Assembly (NCBI GenBank): GCA_041399205.1 | Contig: JAWKTK010000008.1 | Span: 62,001-126,000 of the forward strand | Length of the DNA stretch: 64,000 bases | Reading direction: 5' to 3' | Origin: JAGQOZ01 sp041399205 | GTDB lineage: Bacteria; Planctomycetota; Planctomycetia; Pirellulales; Pirellulaceae | Made by a program: the position numbers and the translations under genes | Notes under the pieces: model-generated | Told to the model about the DNA's origin: nothing | The model's database searches: none | What the model saw: only the letters and a program-made list of their open reading frames with translations | In this document: positions 54,240 through 63,644 of the stretch, piece after piece | How the letters are laid out: each line of letters opens with the position of its first letter | How positions within the stretch are numbered: position 1 is the stretch's first letter

Positions 54240-57113
54240 ATGATCAACCGACTTATCGAGCGAATTGGATTTCCAGCCTACAAATCGACCAAAAAGCGAA
54301 TTCAACGTCGCTCCAGCATTGGAACTCAAAGTGAAGCTTTGGAACCACGAGTCCTGTTAGCGGGCGATCTCGCTGGCGGTTCGGCGCTGTTTTACGCGTT
54401 GAGCAATAGCAACGCCATGATGGAAATGATCAACGGCCACGCTCCCGTAGCAGCGGTTGCGGCCGTATCCACTTCAGACGATTCCTCGGCAACAGTGGCC
54501 AGCGTAGATGTTTCGTCTGTGGTAAGCGATGTCGCAGTCGATGACGAAGTCTTGTTCATGTCCCAAACGTCATCGTCGCCTGCACCAGAAACCGAAGCGG
54601 AAGCGGAGGATGGTGACATTGCCATTCAGGTTGGTTCGCAAACGGACCTGATCTATAATTCGCTCACCGGCGAACTAAGCGTCCAGACAACCATCCCGAT
54701 TACGACGTTGTCTATCAAATCCGCAGCAGGAATCTTTGATAATCTGCCCGCACAAAATCTGGGCGGCACCTTTGACGTCGACAACAACGGAGAAATTTTC
54801 AAGCTGGAGCCGAGTGGCTTTAATTCGCTGAGCTTCGGCCGAGTCGCTCGTACGGGCTTAACCGAATCCGATCTCCAGAACGATTTGGATGTCAGCGGTT
54901 CGCCCTTAGGTGGTGGCTCGCTCAGCAACAAAGAAGCTGCTTTTTCTATTTCGATCATTGACGCCAGCGGTTCACCCACCAGCGAATTGAATGTGGGAGA
55001 AGAATTCATTCTACGAGTCTTAGTGGATGATGATCGAGCGGGCCCGACGGCAAGTCAAACCGGTGTTTTCTCGGCGTATGTCGATGTGAATTACAATTCG
55101 TCATTGGCAACGCCGGTTGGTTCGATCCAGCATGCCAGCAGCTACAACACGGCGACGTCAGGTACGCTTAGCCCAGGATTAATAGACGAAGTCGGTGGTA
55201 TCGGCGGGATTGATCCGTTAGGTCCTGACAATCGCGAAGTCTTCCGAGTTCGTATGCGAGCGTCCCAGGAAGGCACGCTGGTCTTTGAAACGAATATGGC
55301 CGATCAAGTGCCAAATCATGACGTCTTGCTGTACGGACAAAGTGCCGCCGTAGATCCGTTGCGAATCACGTTTGGCAAGGCCACCGTCACGGTGATCGAC
55401 AATTCCCCCAAGGCTCCTGACCTAGCTGCGTTTGCTCAGGGCCTAGCTGATGCCGGAGTTGTCTTCTACGGAGCGGCTTGGTGCCCCCATTGCACGGACC
55501 AAAAGGAACTGTTTGAAGATGGCCAAGCCTTCTTGCCGTTCGTGGAAGTAACCAACCCGGATAAGAGTCCCAACCAAATCGGCACTGATAACAACATTAC
55601 GACGTATCCCACGTGGGTCTTCTCCGATGGAACGCGTCTGACAGGAACCCAGACTCTGGAAACGCTGTCGCAGCGAAGTGGCGTGGCAATTCCAGAAGGC
55701 CGAGACCCGATCATTATCGGCTTGGATGACGTCGAAGTTCTCGGTGGTTCGCCCCTGGCTTTGCCTTTGGACGGTTATGACCCCAATAACGGACCATTGA
55801 CCTACACGGTCACCAGCGACAATCCGGATTTGGTGTCGCCGGAATTACTCAGCGGCAACCGCAGCATGACGATTGATGTCAGTGGATACGGTCAAATGAC
55901 GTTCCAGTTGTACGACAACTATGCACCTCGAGTCACCGAACAGATTGCTGGCTTGGCGGAAGACGGATTCTATGACGGACTGACGTTCCACCGCATTATT
56001 AATGGATTCGTCATTCAAGGCGGTGATCCGCTGGGCAACGGCACCGGTGGTTCGGACCTACCTGACTTTGACGATCAATTCCATGTCGACTTGCAGCACA
56101 ATCAAAGCGGCATTCTGTCGATGGCCAAGTCGAACGACGATACAAACAACTCGCAATTCTTCATCACCGAAGGCGACACTCGGAATCTAGACTTCAACCA
56201 TTCCATCTTTGGACAACTGATTGAAGGCGAATCGAATCGTGAAGCGATCAGCAACGTTCCGGTGGCCAACGAACGACCGAATCCATCGGTCGTCATGAAT
56301 TCGGTAACGGTCTTTGAAGACACGGAAAACGCTCTGGTCATGCTGAAAGCACCAGAAGGAGCCAGTGGCACTGCGAATCTGACCGTGATGGCTCGCGATG
56401 CAGAAGGGCACGTTTACACGCAAACCATCCAAGTCAACGTAACGCCTGATACAATCGACGGCGGTCCGTTCTTGAATGAAATCCCCGAAGTAACCACGGT
56501 CGTAAACACGCCGGTTACTTTTACGGTCACCGCCACCGACGTGGAAGGCGATGACGTCTTCTTCGACGCTCAAGCAGCCGGAGACGAAGACTACGATCTG
56601 ACGATCGACAGCAGTACGGGTGAAATCACCATTACGCCTCCAACCGATTTCGTCGGTGAATTGATTGCGAATGTTGGAGTTCGTGCGGTGGAACAATCGG
56701 ACACAGGCGATGCCTGGGACACACAGCAATTCACGGTCACCGTGTTGCCATCGGCACCAACCGTAGACTTGCTGGCCGTGTCTGACACCGGTATTTCCGA
56801 TACGGACAACATCACGAGTGCGGAAAGCCTGCAGTTTGAAGTGTCCAACGTTCAAAGCGGAGCGTTGGTGGAAATCTTTGCCAATGGCGTTTTGATTGGT
56901 GCCGGCACCGCGACAGACACGTCAGTGATCGTCACCACAGACAAACTGGCCGACTTAGGTAACACCAGTTACTTGATCACTGCCACGCAAACGGTAAGTC
57001 AGTTGGAAAGTGAAGAGTCCGCCAGCTTTACGCTCAGTTATCTGAAATTGGATTTGGACGATTTCCTTCGACACCGCCGACCACGGAGCGGTAGACGAAC
57101 TGATTTCCTATGA
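54240..57113 (+). CDS. Mosaic exoprotein with thioredoxin and cyclophilin domains
   Basis: A 957-codon segment of a longer protein. The N-terminus has SEALEPRVLLAGD, the classic LEPR-type motif. Next is a module of about 90 residues also found in the giant protein at 28-32 kb (TTLSIKSAAGIF). A cohesin-like domain follows (about 250-375: NVGEEFILRVLVDDDRAG, TGVFSAYVDVNYNSSLA). A thioredoxin-like domain has the active-site motif WCPHC (414-418) and TTYPTWVFSDG. A cyclophilin-type prolyl isomerase domain (about 545-670) has APRVTEQIAGLAEDGFYDGL, TFHRIINGFVIQGGDPLGNG and SQFFIT. Cadherin-like repeats close the segment. After about 57055 the frame is wrong, and the next entries continue the protein. 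The true gene probably runs to 59613. Foldase functions on the cell surface are inferred. Confidence 0.85.
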   Translation: MINRLIERIGFPAYKSTKKRIQRRSSIGTQSEALEPRVLLAGDLAGGSALFYALSNSNAMMEMINGHAPVAAVAAVSTSDDSSATVASVDVSSVVSDVAVDDEVLFMSQTSSSPAPETEAEAEDGDIAIQVGSQTDLIYNSLTGELSVQTTIPITTLSIKSAAGIFDNLPAQNLGGTFDVDNNGEIFKLEPSGFNSLSFGRVARTGLTESDLQNDLDVSGSPLGGGSLSNKEAAFSISIIDASGSPTSELNVGEEFILRVLVDDDRAGPTASQTGVFSAYVDVNYNSSLATPVGSIQHASSYNTATSGTLSPGLIDEVGGIGGIDPLGPDNREVFRVRMRASQEGTLVFETNMADQVPNHDVLLYGQSAAVDPLRITFGKATVTVIDNSPKAPDLAAFAQGLADAGVVFYGAAWCPHCTDQKELFEDGQAFLPFVEVTNPDKSPNQIGTDNNITTYPTWVFSDGTRLTGTQTLETLSQRSGVAIPEGRDPIIIGLDDVEVLGGSPLALPLDGYDPNNGPLTYTVTSDNPDLVSPELLSGNRSMTIDVSGYGQMTFQLYDNYAPRVTEQIAGLAEDGFYDGLTFHRIINGFVIQGGDPLGNGTGGSDLPDFDDQFHVDLQHNQSGILSMAKSNDDTNNSQFFITEGDTRNLDFNHSIFGQLIEGESNREAISNVPVANERPNPSVVMNSVTVFEDTENALVMLKAPEGASGTANLTVMARDAEGHVYTQTIQVNVTPDTIDGGPFLNEIPEVTTVVNTPVTFTVTATDVEGDDVFFDAQAAGDEDYDLTIDSSTGEITITPPTDFVGELIANVGVRAVEQSDTGDAWDTQQFTVTVLPSAPTVDLLAVSDTGISDTDNITSAESLQFEVSNVQSGALVEIFANGVLIGAGTATDTSVIVTTDKLADLGNTSYLITATQTVSQLESEESASFTLSYLKLDLDDFLRHRRPRSGRRTDFL

Positions 57114-58107
57114 CGCGGATCATCCGGACGAAGGTCGCAACACGTTCGTTTATTCGTTGGTCGGTGCTCCGGCTGGAGCGAACATTGATCCGGAAACGGG
57201 CGAATTCACTTGGACGCCGACGGCCAGCCAAACCGGTGTCAATAACTTCCAGATTGTTGCCAGTGACTCGGCCGGAAATTCGGCGACTCAGGATGTTTCG
57301 ATCAACGTCGAAAGTGACGCTTTGGTCAATTATCGCCTGGAAGTAACCGACTTGAACGGCACGGTCATCGATGCCATTCCTGTGGGCGAAAAGTTCCTGA
57401 TTCGCGCCCTAGTGGAAGACGCTCGTCCAGCCGTGTCGGGTGAGAGCCGAGGTGTATTTTCGGCGTACTTTGACGCCACCTACACCAGCAGTTTGGCCAG
57501 TGTCAGCGGCGATCTGGTCTTTTCGGAATTCTTCACCGGTGCTCGTCTCGGAAACACCGACACCGCAGGCTTGATTGACGAAGCGGGTGCACTCGGCAGC
57601 ACAGAACCACTCGGTTCCGGCGAATTCCTGCTGTGGAGCATTGAAATGACGGCTGATGCCGCTGGCACACTAACCATCGCCGGTGACGCGGCCGACGATT
57701 TGCCAGCTCATCAAACCACCGTCTTTGGTATGAATGATCCGGTCGATTCCAGCGAACTGGCTTTCTTGGGAACGACACTGGAAATTGTCAGCATGATCTT
57801 TGCCGCCGATGACACGGCCACGGTCAGCGAAGACAGTTCCAACAACATCATCAACGTCACGGCCAACGACGTGGTGGTTGGCAATTCGCAAATTGAAGTT
57901 ACCAATACCACTTCGCCCAGCAATGGTGTTGCCAGTCCTTCGGAAGACGGCACCAGCGTCGTCTACACGCCCAACGCCAACTTTGTGGGCACGGACACGT
58001 TTACGTATTCCATCTTGATGGCACCGACACGGCCACCGCCACGGTCACGGTCACGGTCACCAACACCAACGATCCGCCCAATGCGAACGATGATGTTGCC
58101 AGCATGA
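57061..58107 (+). pseudogene. Mosaic exoprotein continuation: second cohesin-like domain
   Basis: Continuation of the previous gene in another frame. It reads ISFDTADHGAVDELISYDAD, then a cadherin-like unit ending GEFTWTPTASQTG. A second cohesin-like domain (57373-57740) follows: PVGEKFLIRALVEDARPAVS, RGVFSAYFDATYTSSLA, GLIDEAGALGSTEPLGSGE. It ends with the start of another cadherin-like repeat. The frame is lost near 58015, where ILDGTDTATATV is expected. There is no start codon of its own; the first internal start-like codon is at 57157. Confidence 0.7.
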
Positions 58108-58775
58108 CGGAAAACCAAACTTCGGTGACTATCAACGTCTTGACGAATGATACTATTTCGCCCGATACAGGCGAAACGCTCACGGTGACCGCAGCGACCA
58201 ACGGTTCGAATGGAACCGTTACCGTTGCCGCTAACGGACAATCGGTGGTTTACACGCCGTCCAACGGTTTCACCGGCACAGACACCTTTACCTACACCAT
58301 CAGTGACGGCAACGGTGGTACCGATACCGCCACGGTGACGGTGAATGTGGCCGTGGTTAATGATCCGCCTACGGTCGGAGCAGATTCGCTAAGCGTTAAC
58401 GAAGATAACGTACTGACGATCAACGTGGCTGACCTACTGGCCAACGATTCGGCAGGTCCAGCCAACGAAGCGAATCAAACGTTATCAATTGTTTCGGTCA
58501 CGTCGGGCACCAACGGCACGGCGGTGCTGAGCGGTTCGACCATCACCTTCACGCCCAACGCCGACTTCAACGGCACTGCTTCGTTCCAATACACGGTCAA
58601 AGACAATGCGGCCAGCTTGGGACAAGGCACCGATGAACAAGCCAGCGGCACTGTGACTATCACCGTTAATTCGGTCAACGACAATCCGATCGCCGTCGAC
58701 GACACCGCGTCCGCTCAAAACCCAAGTCGGCAGCATCACCATCGACGTGCTGGCCAACGATTCGACCGGACCTGA
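58104..58775 (+). pseudogene. Mosaic exoprotein continuation: cadherin-like repeats
   Basis: Third frame of the same gene. Tandem Ig/cadherin-like repeats of about 95 residues are visible: NQTSVTINVLTNDTISPDTG, TFTYTISDGNGGTDTATVTV, and VNEDNVLTINVADLLANDSA, then NDNPIAVDDTAS. The frame is lost near 58725 in a run of A and C (AAAACCC), after which QVGSITIDVLANDSTG continues in the next frame. It overlaps the previous segment by four bases, but that is an effect of the frame change rather than real coupling. Confidence 0.65.
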
Positions 58776-59613
58776 GACCAACGAAACGCTGACTATTGAA
58801 TCGGTTTCAACCGGTTCGGCCGGTGGTTCTATCACCATTGTCAACAACCAAATTCGTTACACGCCTGCCGATAGTTTCTCCGGAACGGAAACGTTCACCT
58901 ACACCATCAGTGATGGCAACGGCGGGACGGACACGGCTACCGTTTCGTCAACGTTACCAACTTTGTGGAAGGTGGCGTTGTCGGCCGAGTCTACACGGAT
59001 CGGAACAACAACGGCAGTCTTGACACCGACGAATTGGGCGTACAAGGCATCCGACTGCATTTGACCGGTACCGACATGAACGGAGCGGCAGTGTCCAGAA
59101 TGTTCTTCACTAATAGCACTGGTCAGTTCAGCTTGGACGAAGTCCTACCGGGATCGTATACGCTAAGCCAAGATGCGACGCCATTCTGGATTGATGGTGC
59201 CGAATCGATGACCGGCAGCGGTGAAGCGTCCATGGGCAGCAACAGCTTTACGTTCGAATTGACTTCGGACGGGCTCAATGGAACAGAATTCAACTTTGCG
59301 GTTCGCGGCTTGGATCCCAAGTTCTCGATCTGGGACGCCTTGGCATCCAGTAGCCGAGACGGGAGCGTATGCGGCAGTGGACAGCCAAGGCCAACTGTGG
59401 GCCGAAAACCTGGAAGGCTGACGACTACGAAATTACCAGCGTCACCATGGGCAGTACGGCGTATCGTTTGTCATCAGTGCTCTGGACGACAACGGTTCGC
59501 CAGTCAGCAAAACGGTTGACATGAACGACCGCAGACTGGTTCGCGTGATTGGTCAAGAAGGCGATGCGTACTTGGTTCGCATCGTCGGCTCGGCAACCGA
59601 ATTCTTCGGTTAA
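58747..59613 (+). pseudogene. Mosaic exoprotein 3' end with four further frame changes
   Basis: The end of the same gene. In order: LANDSTGPETNETLTIE and FTYTISDGNGG; frame change near 58945; an SdrD/Cna-like unit (GRVYTDRNNNGSLDTDELG, GQFSLDEVLPGSYTLSQDA); change near 59362; AYAAVDSQGQLLWAENLEG; change near 59420; DDYEITSVTMG; change near 59455; then YGVSFVISALDDNGSP and DMNDRRLVRVIGQEGDAYLV, stopping at 59611-59613. A strong terminator follows at 59676. Continuous homology across each change, with no other stops, suggests indel errors or very recent decay. Confidence 0.6.
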
Positions 59614-59675
59614 TCAACGTCGGCAAAGCGACGTAGTCTGCGAATCGAAGTCGGTTCGCTCACATAACCAACACC

Positions 59676-59712
59676 AAGCGGTAGCCGAAGCAATTCGGAC
59701 TACCGCTTTTTT
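59676..59712 (+). terminator. Rho-independent terminator after the mosaic gene
   Basis: A stem of AAGCGGTAG and CCGAA, loop GCAA, then TTCGG, one unpaired A, and CTACCGCTT followed by TTTT. It is a long stable hairpin with a T tract, 62 bases after the inferred true stop codon of the mosaic gene. It supports the view that the gene originally ended at 59613. Confidence 0.9.
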
Positions 59713-59773
59713 GTTACACTGAGGATCGAGCTGGCTTTCTTTCGAATGGGGAAAACATCGAGATTGTTATTTC

Positions 59774-60401
59774 ATGTCCGGAAATAGTATTGTCACTTTG
59801 ATTGCCATCTGTGGCGTGCTGGTGATGCCCATGGCCAGTGTTGCAGGCTGGTACTTTGGTCGCACCGCAACGGACAATGCGTACTGGGTAACGAGGCGAT
59901 TAATAGAATTCTTGCTGGGCGTTTTGGTATTGCAGTTTATCGTCGGCATGTTGCTGACTTCGCCCACCAGTATGCCGCCGGTGCACCGCTGGTTAGGCCA
60001 TTTGTGGGTCATCGCGGTGTGGTGTGTCATGTCCGGTTGCTTAGGAGTGGCACTCAGCCCTCCGTTTCGTCGTCACGGCGTGATTCGTATGCTACAGGCC
60101 GCGACAATGTTACTGTTGCAGCTACTTTCTTCCCTGGCCGCCATGTCCGGATATCTGGCAGATGGGTACGATATTGTGATCACAAGTGGGTTGGACTTTG
60201 ATCAGGCCAGTAGCAACCGCTTTCTTGTGTTGCATCAGATCTTGCTTCCCACGTTGTGCGGTTGCAGCCTTCATTCTTCCGCTGGAGTCTGCGTCGCAGT
60301 CTGAATCCGATTCTGATCTGACGAACGAGTTTCATCCTGCCGACCTCGAATTCCAACCCTTTGACGAATCCAATCCGTATCATCCACCCAGCACCGAATA
60401 G
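59774..60401 (+). CDS. Integral membrane protein, frameshifted near the end
   Basis: A membrane protein of about 208 residues with at least four hydrophobic segments (LIAICGVLVMPMASVAGWYF, LLGVLVLQFIVGMLL, LWVIAVWCVMSGCLGVAL, MLLLQLLSSLAAMSGYL). It continues with RFLVLHQILLPTLC. A frame change near 60258 then gives a last membrane segment (AVAAFILPLE) and an acidic tail, SASQSESDSDLTNE, ending FDESNPYHPPSTE at 60401. Without the repair the frame stops at 60304. The function is unknown. Confidence 0.6.
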
Positions 60402-60487
60402 CATGCGGCCGAATGGCATCGTACTGACGAACAACGAACTGACGAACACCGGAAAGCGAATTCTTGCTGCTCAGAATCCGTCGCGAC

Positions 60488-61075
60488 TTAATTCGTACCG
60501 AAGGTCAACAATCCAAAACTAGTTGGCCGGGATTCGACTTGTTTCGACGAATGCCAGGCTGCGATGCCAGTACGGGGCGCGATACGCTGAATGCCCATAT
60601 TCCAAACCGTGTTTTGCGAAAGTGGGTTGGCACCGAGTTCGCTGAGCGGAATGGCAGCTTCAATTTGCCAATAACGGTCTGTCGAGGTAGACGCGATGTG
60701 CCAAGTGGGATTCCAAAAAGCGAATTCGTCCACAGCGTCATTCGCCCAGCCTCGATCATCCACCGTCAAGCAAAAGCACGTCGCGTAGTCTCGATCCGTA
60801 TCCAGCCGCAACACCATACGGTCTCGTTCACGCAAGTCGGTATCGCGCTGCCGAACCGTGTCATCTTGTTCGTATTGAAGACCAGGCACTTTCATAGCCG
60901 TGAAGGCAACGTACAGAAACTCTTCGTCATGCACAAAGAAGGCGTAGGAGGCTGGCATGTCTGGCTGACCGGCGCGCACCTTCAGTTCCAGCGGCACGGC
61001 AGCTTGCCAGGCGTCGTCCGTTAACTGACCGTCGAAACGGTTTGACCGAAATTGCTGGGCAGCGTGCCATCGGTT
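60488..61075 (-). pseudogene. YCF48-like gene, 3' segment: DOMON/CBM9-like domain
   Basis: The C-terminal part of the gene that starts at 63445. The frame reads WHAAQQFRSNRFDGQLTDDA, then AVPLELKVRAGQPDMPASYA, FFVHDEEFLYVAFTAMK, and YWQIEAAIPLSELG, ending SFGLLTFGTN. The pattern of a beta-sandwich with a W.IEAAIP(L)xEL motif is typical of the family 9 carbohydrate-binding or DOMON-like domain found at the end of planctomycete proteins. It has no start codon of its own at the right place; it follows from the preceding segment after a frame change near 61075. Confidence 0.6.
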
Positions 61076-61720
61076 TTACCATGGCCGCATCGGGCTTAAT
61101 CGCATCGCCAATTCGGTCGCCGCGCAGCTGCGCCACGCAAAATCGACTTGGCTAGACAATTCACCTCGGTAAAATCCTTCCGCTTCGCTCTGATGCAAAG
61201 GCGAACGACGGTGCAGCGCCGCTAGCGGAAAACGAAACCGAGCGTCAAACAGCAGCGATGGCTGAACCGTTTGAATCGATCTAGCTAGTTCCAAACTGTG
61301 CGACAAGCGAACTTCCTGCGGATCTTGGTCGGGCGATGTCGCGGCGACCAGCTGAATGCGGGCGAACGGCGTGATCATATTCTTCGCTGGTGCTGATCGT
61401 ATTGTAAGACGGCGGCTTCGGCCAAAGGATGATGCGAGATTCCGCCGAACAAGCTGAGATACGTTTTGGCAGCGGCTAAGGTCACCGGTTCGCAACGCCG
61501 CTTGAGCCAATTCGTACACCAAGGTGGCTCGCACATGGCCGTCCAAACCTTGTGTCAGTTCGCCCAACTTGGCCAGCGTGGTCTGGTCGTCCTGATGCTG
61601 CCGAATCATCGCGTCTACATTTCTGGCCAGCTGCCATTGTTGTTGTGCAGCCTGAATCTCTGGAGTCAACGGTGTTGCTCGGCGGCATTCGTCCACCCTT
61701 GGGATGTTCCGAAGCAGCAA
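61076..61720 (-). pseudogene. YCF48-like gene, third segment: helical region
   Basis: Helical segment of the same gene: EIQAAQQQWQLARNVDAMI, LAKLGELTQGLDGHVRATLV, YELAQAALRTGDL. Near 61478 the natural reading leaves this frame (AAAKTYLSLFGGISHHPLAE follows in another) and it returns near 61390 (MITPFARIQLVAATSPDQDP). It then continues with LARSIQTVQPSLLFDARFRF. It joins the previous segment near 61700 at RVDECRRATPLT. It has no independent start. Confidence 0.55.
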
Positions 61721-61976
61721 ACAGCGAAGTCAGATTTCCGCTTTGAATCAGCGAACCACCTAGCCGCATGGCTTGCAAGTACGAATCAGCCCGAACGTCA
61801 AACGCATTGCCGTCCAACATGCGTCGGGCAGTGGCGACCAGCGAATCGAGTCCTTGTCCGGCAGCCAGCGAAAATTCATGGTTCGTGATTTCGACAGAGC
61901 TGGGATCCTTTTTGTCGCCGATCGCCTCAGCAATCGAGGTTGCCAAGCGGGCAAACCGGTCGGCAGGCAGACTCAC
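61482..61976 (-). pseudogene. YCF48-like gene, second segment
   Basis: Continues the first segment after a missing G near 61977 (natural reading RIGWK then VSLPADRFARLATSIAEAIG). Only the first 90 or so residues, to NLTSLFAASEHP, look authentic. After about 61700 the product is out of frame and the next segment takes over. The start GTG at 61976 is an artefact of the frame change. Confidence 0.55.
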
Positions 61977-63445
61977 TTCCAGCCAATTCGATGGGCGCTG
62001 GCAATGGCATCTTGCGTCTGACGTTCTGGGCTATTGTCGAATTGCTGCGATGTCAAAATCGCGGCAGGGCGAAACAAGCGAATTCGCACCGCCAGATCCA
62101 CGGCCCATTGTGCCAAGATATTGTCATTACCAGTTCGCGTCTGCCAGTACTTGGCAACTGTTTCGCGACTTCCTTCCCAGCTTGGATGTGGATTGGAAAC
62201 AGCGCCCATTGGCGGTTGCAGTGACACCGCCAAGCCATCTAGCGCGGCGGCCGTCCGCCAGGCAGCAGGCACATTCAGGCGATCGGTCGAATCGACTTCC
62301 GGTGGCTGCGCCAGCGGCTGAACGACCGTGTACAGGCCTTCTTCGGTGGCCAGTTTGGCGAAGGCAGGCAACGGCAAGTGTTGCACATCGGGCATAACGA
62401 CGAAGATGGACGCTTGCCGCTGCGGAATTCGTTGCGGTTCCCATTGCTTGCCGCCCGTTGAAGTCTTGAGGATGCCACCGAACGCACCAACAGCCCAACC
62501 GGTTTGTTGGTCCGCCATGGCAACGGCATGCAGAGGAAGCGAATACTGTGTCGACGACGTTTGCCACGACCGACCGCTGTCGGTGCTGATGGCAATTTCG
62601 GTTCCGCCACTGATGGCGAATGCCGTGTCGTTAATGAACTGCACATCGGTCCAATGGACATGTTTTGGATGCGACCGTTGATCCACGTTCGAGTCAATCG
62701 TGGCCGGTTGCCAGGTGCGTCCCAGGTCCGCCGAATGCAAAATTGTTCCATGGGCACCCACCGCCACGGCCGCGTACTGCTGAAAGGCAATCGATTCGAT
62801 CCAAGGCTTTTGCGGCAAATCGCCAAAACGAAAAACGGACTGCAATTGTCCTTTTTGTAGCGAAGACAGCTGTCCGTCATCGTTCAGAATCCAGCCGCTG
62901 CCATCAGAAAGGAACGATGTATCTTGCGGAGCGGAACTGGTTCTGGCAATCACCGGCGTCCAATTGGTACCGCCGTCGCTGGTTCGAAAAATACCGGACG
63001 CATAGACCGACGTAGAATGGCCAATGGCAAAACCTTGCTGTTCGTTCAGAAAGTGAATTCGCTTTAGCCACGGTAAGAAGTCGTCGCCAATCCGATTCCA
63101 GGTGAGACCACCGTCCGTGGTGGCCAGCAAGACTCCAACGCCTTTATGCGTGATTGGCTGTGAATAACCGCCAGCGCACCAACCCGTTTTCGCGTCGACA
63201 AAATGCACCGTCTCCAATCGACAATCGACGTTTGCGTTTTGAAACTCCCAAGTCGTCCCGCCGTCCGCCGAGTGCAAAATGGTGCCTCGCGAACCGACGG
63301 CCCACACGTGCTGGGCATCGACAGCACACACATCAAGTAAGTCGGCGTCATCTTGAAAGACCGTTGCCGAATCCGCTTGATTCGAAACGCTTAGACAGCA
63401 GAGCAATAACGTAAAGATTCTGCTGACAGTGGGCAAAGTTCGCAC
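61973..63445 (-). CDS. Exported YCF48-like beta-propeller protein, first segment
   Basis: A 490-codon segment with a signal peptide (RIFTLLLCCLSVSNQADSA). Six or so propeller blades follow with the YCF48/BNR-type motif: VGSRGTILHSADGGTTWEF, TTDGGLTWNRIGDDF, FRTSDGGTNWTPV, VGAHGTILHSADLGRTWQ, STDSGRSWQ and GAFGGILKTSTGGKQWEP. The part after about residue 350 (VVMPDVQHLPLPAFAKLATE onward) resembles PIG-L-type deacetylases, but the metal ligands are not clear. The gene continues through at least five frame changes to 60488, so the intact product would be about 985 residues. Its upstream region holds three palindromic 43-base repeats. The function is unknown. Confidence 0.78.
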   Translation of the reverse strand: MRTLPTVSRIFTLLLCCLSVSNQADSATVFQDDADLLDVCAVDAQHVWAVGSRGTILHSADGGTTWEFQNANVDCRLETVHFVDAKTGWCAGGYSQPITHKGVGVLLATTDGGLTWNRIGDDFLPWLKRIHFLNEQQGFAIGHSTSVYASGIFRTSDGGTNWTPVIARTSSAPQDTSFLSDGSGWILNDDGQLSSLQKGQLQSVFRFGDLPQKPWIESIAFQQYAAVAVGAHGTILHSADLGRTWQPATIDSNVDQRSHPKHVHWTDVQFINDTAFAISGGTEIAISTDSGRSWQTSSTQYSLPLHAVAMADQQTGWAVGAFGGILKTSTGGKQWEPQRIPQRQASIFVVMPDVQHLPLPAFAKLATEEGLYTVVQPLAQPPEVDSTDRLNVPAAWRTAAALDGLAVSLQPPMGAVSNPHPSWEGSRETVAKYWQTRTGNDNILAQWAVDLAVRIRLFRPAAILTSQQFDNSPERQTQDAIASAHRIGWK

Positions 63446-63531
63446 GGTACACTCCCTTGTTTCACGGCGAATTTCATAGACAGCAAGATTGTAAGGCGGC
63501 TAACAGCAGCTACCTACACCAATTCCGGCAC

Positions 63532-63644
63532 TTCCACTACGGAAAACGTTTTCCTTGGTAGACAGTGCTGCCAGTTCCACGATGGAAAACCGTTTTCTTG
63601 CTAGACAGTGCTGCCAGTTCCACGATGAAAAACCGTTTTCTTGG
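63532..63644 (-). repeat. 43-base direct repeats with internal palindrome
   Basis: Copies at 63532-63574 (43 bases), 63575-63617 (43) and 63618-63644 (27, partial). Copies 1 and 2 differ at a handful of positions. Each contains a near-palindrome: GGAAAACGTTTTCC in copy 1 (63541-63554), GGAAAACCGTTTTC in copy 2 and a weaker form in copy 3. The spacing of 43 bases is about four helical turns, so the sites face the same side of DNA. They lie 87-200 bases upstream of the propeller gene start and 210-325 bases from the plus-strand gene at 63856, so they could be operator sites for either. The rest of the gap 63446-63855 shows nothing else. Confidence 0.85.

Noticed and set aside
54240..59613. Programmed ribosomal frameshifting in the mosaic gene
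   Set aside because: There are seven changes in both directions with no shared slippery site or downstream structure, and similar changes occur in unrelated genes; indels fit better.
63532..63644. CRISPR array made of the 43-base repeats
   Set aside because: The copies are directly adjacent, with no spacers, and only two are complete.
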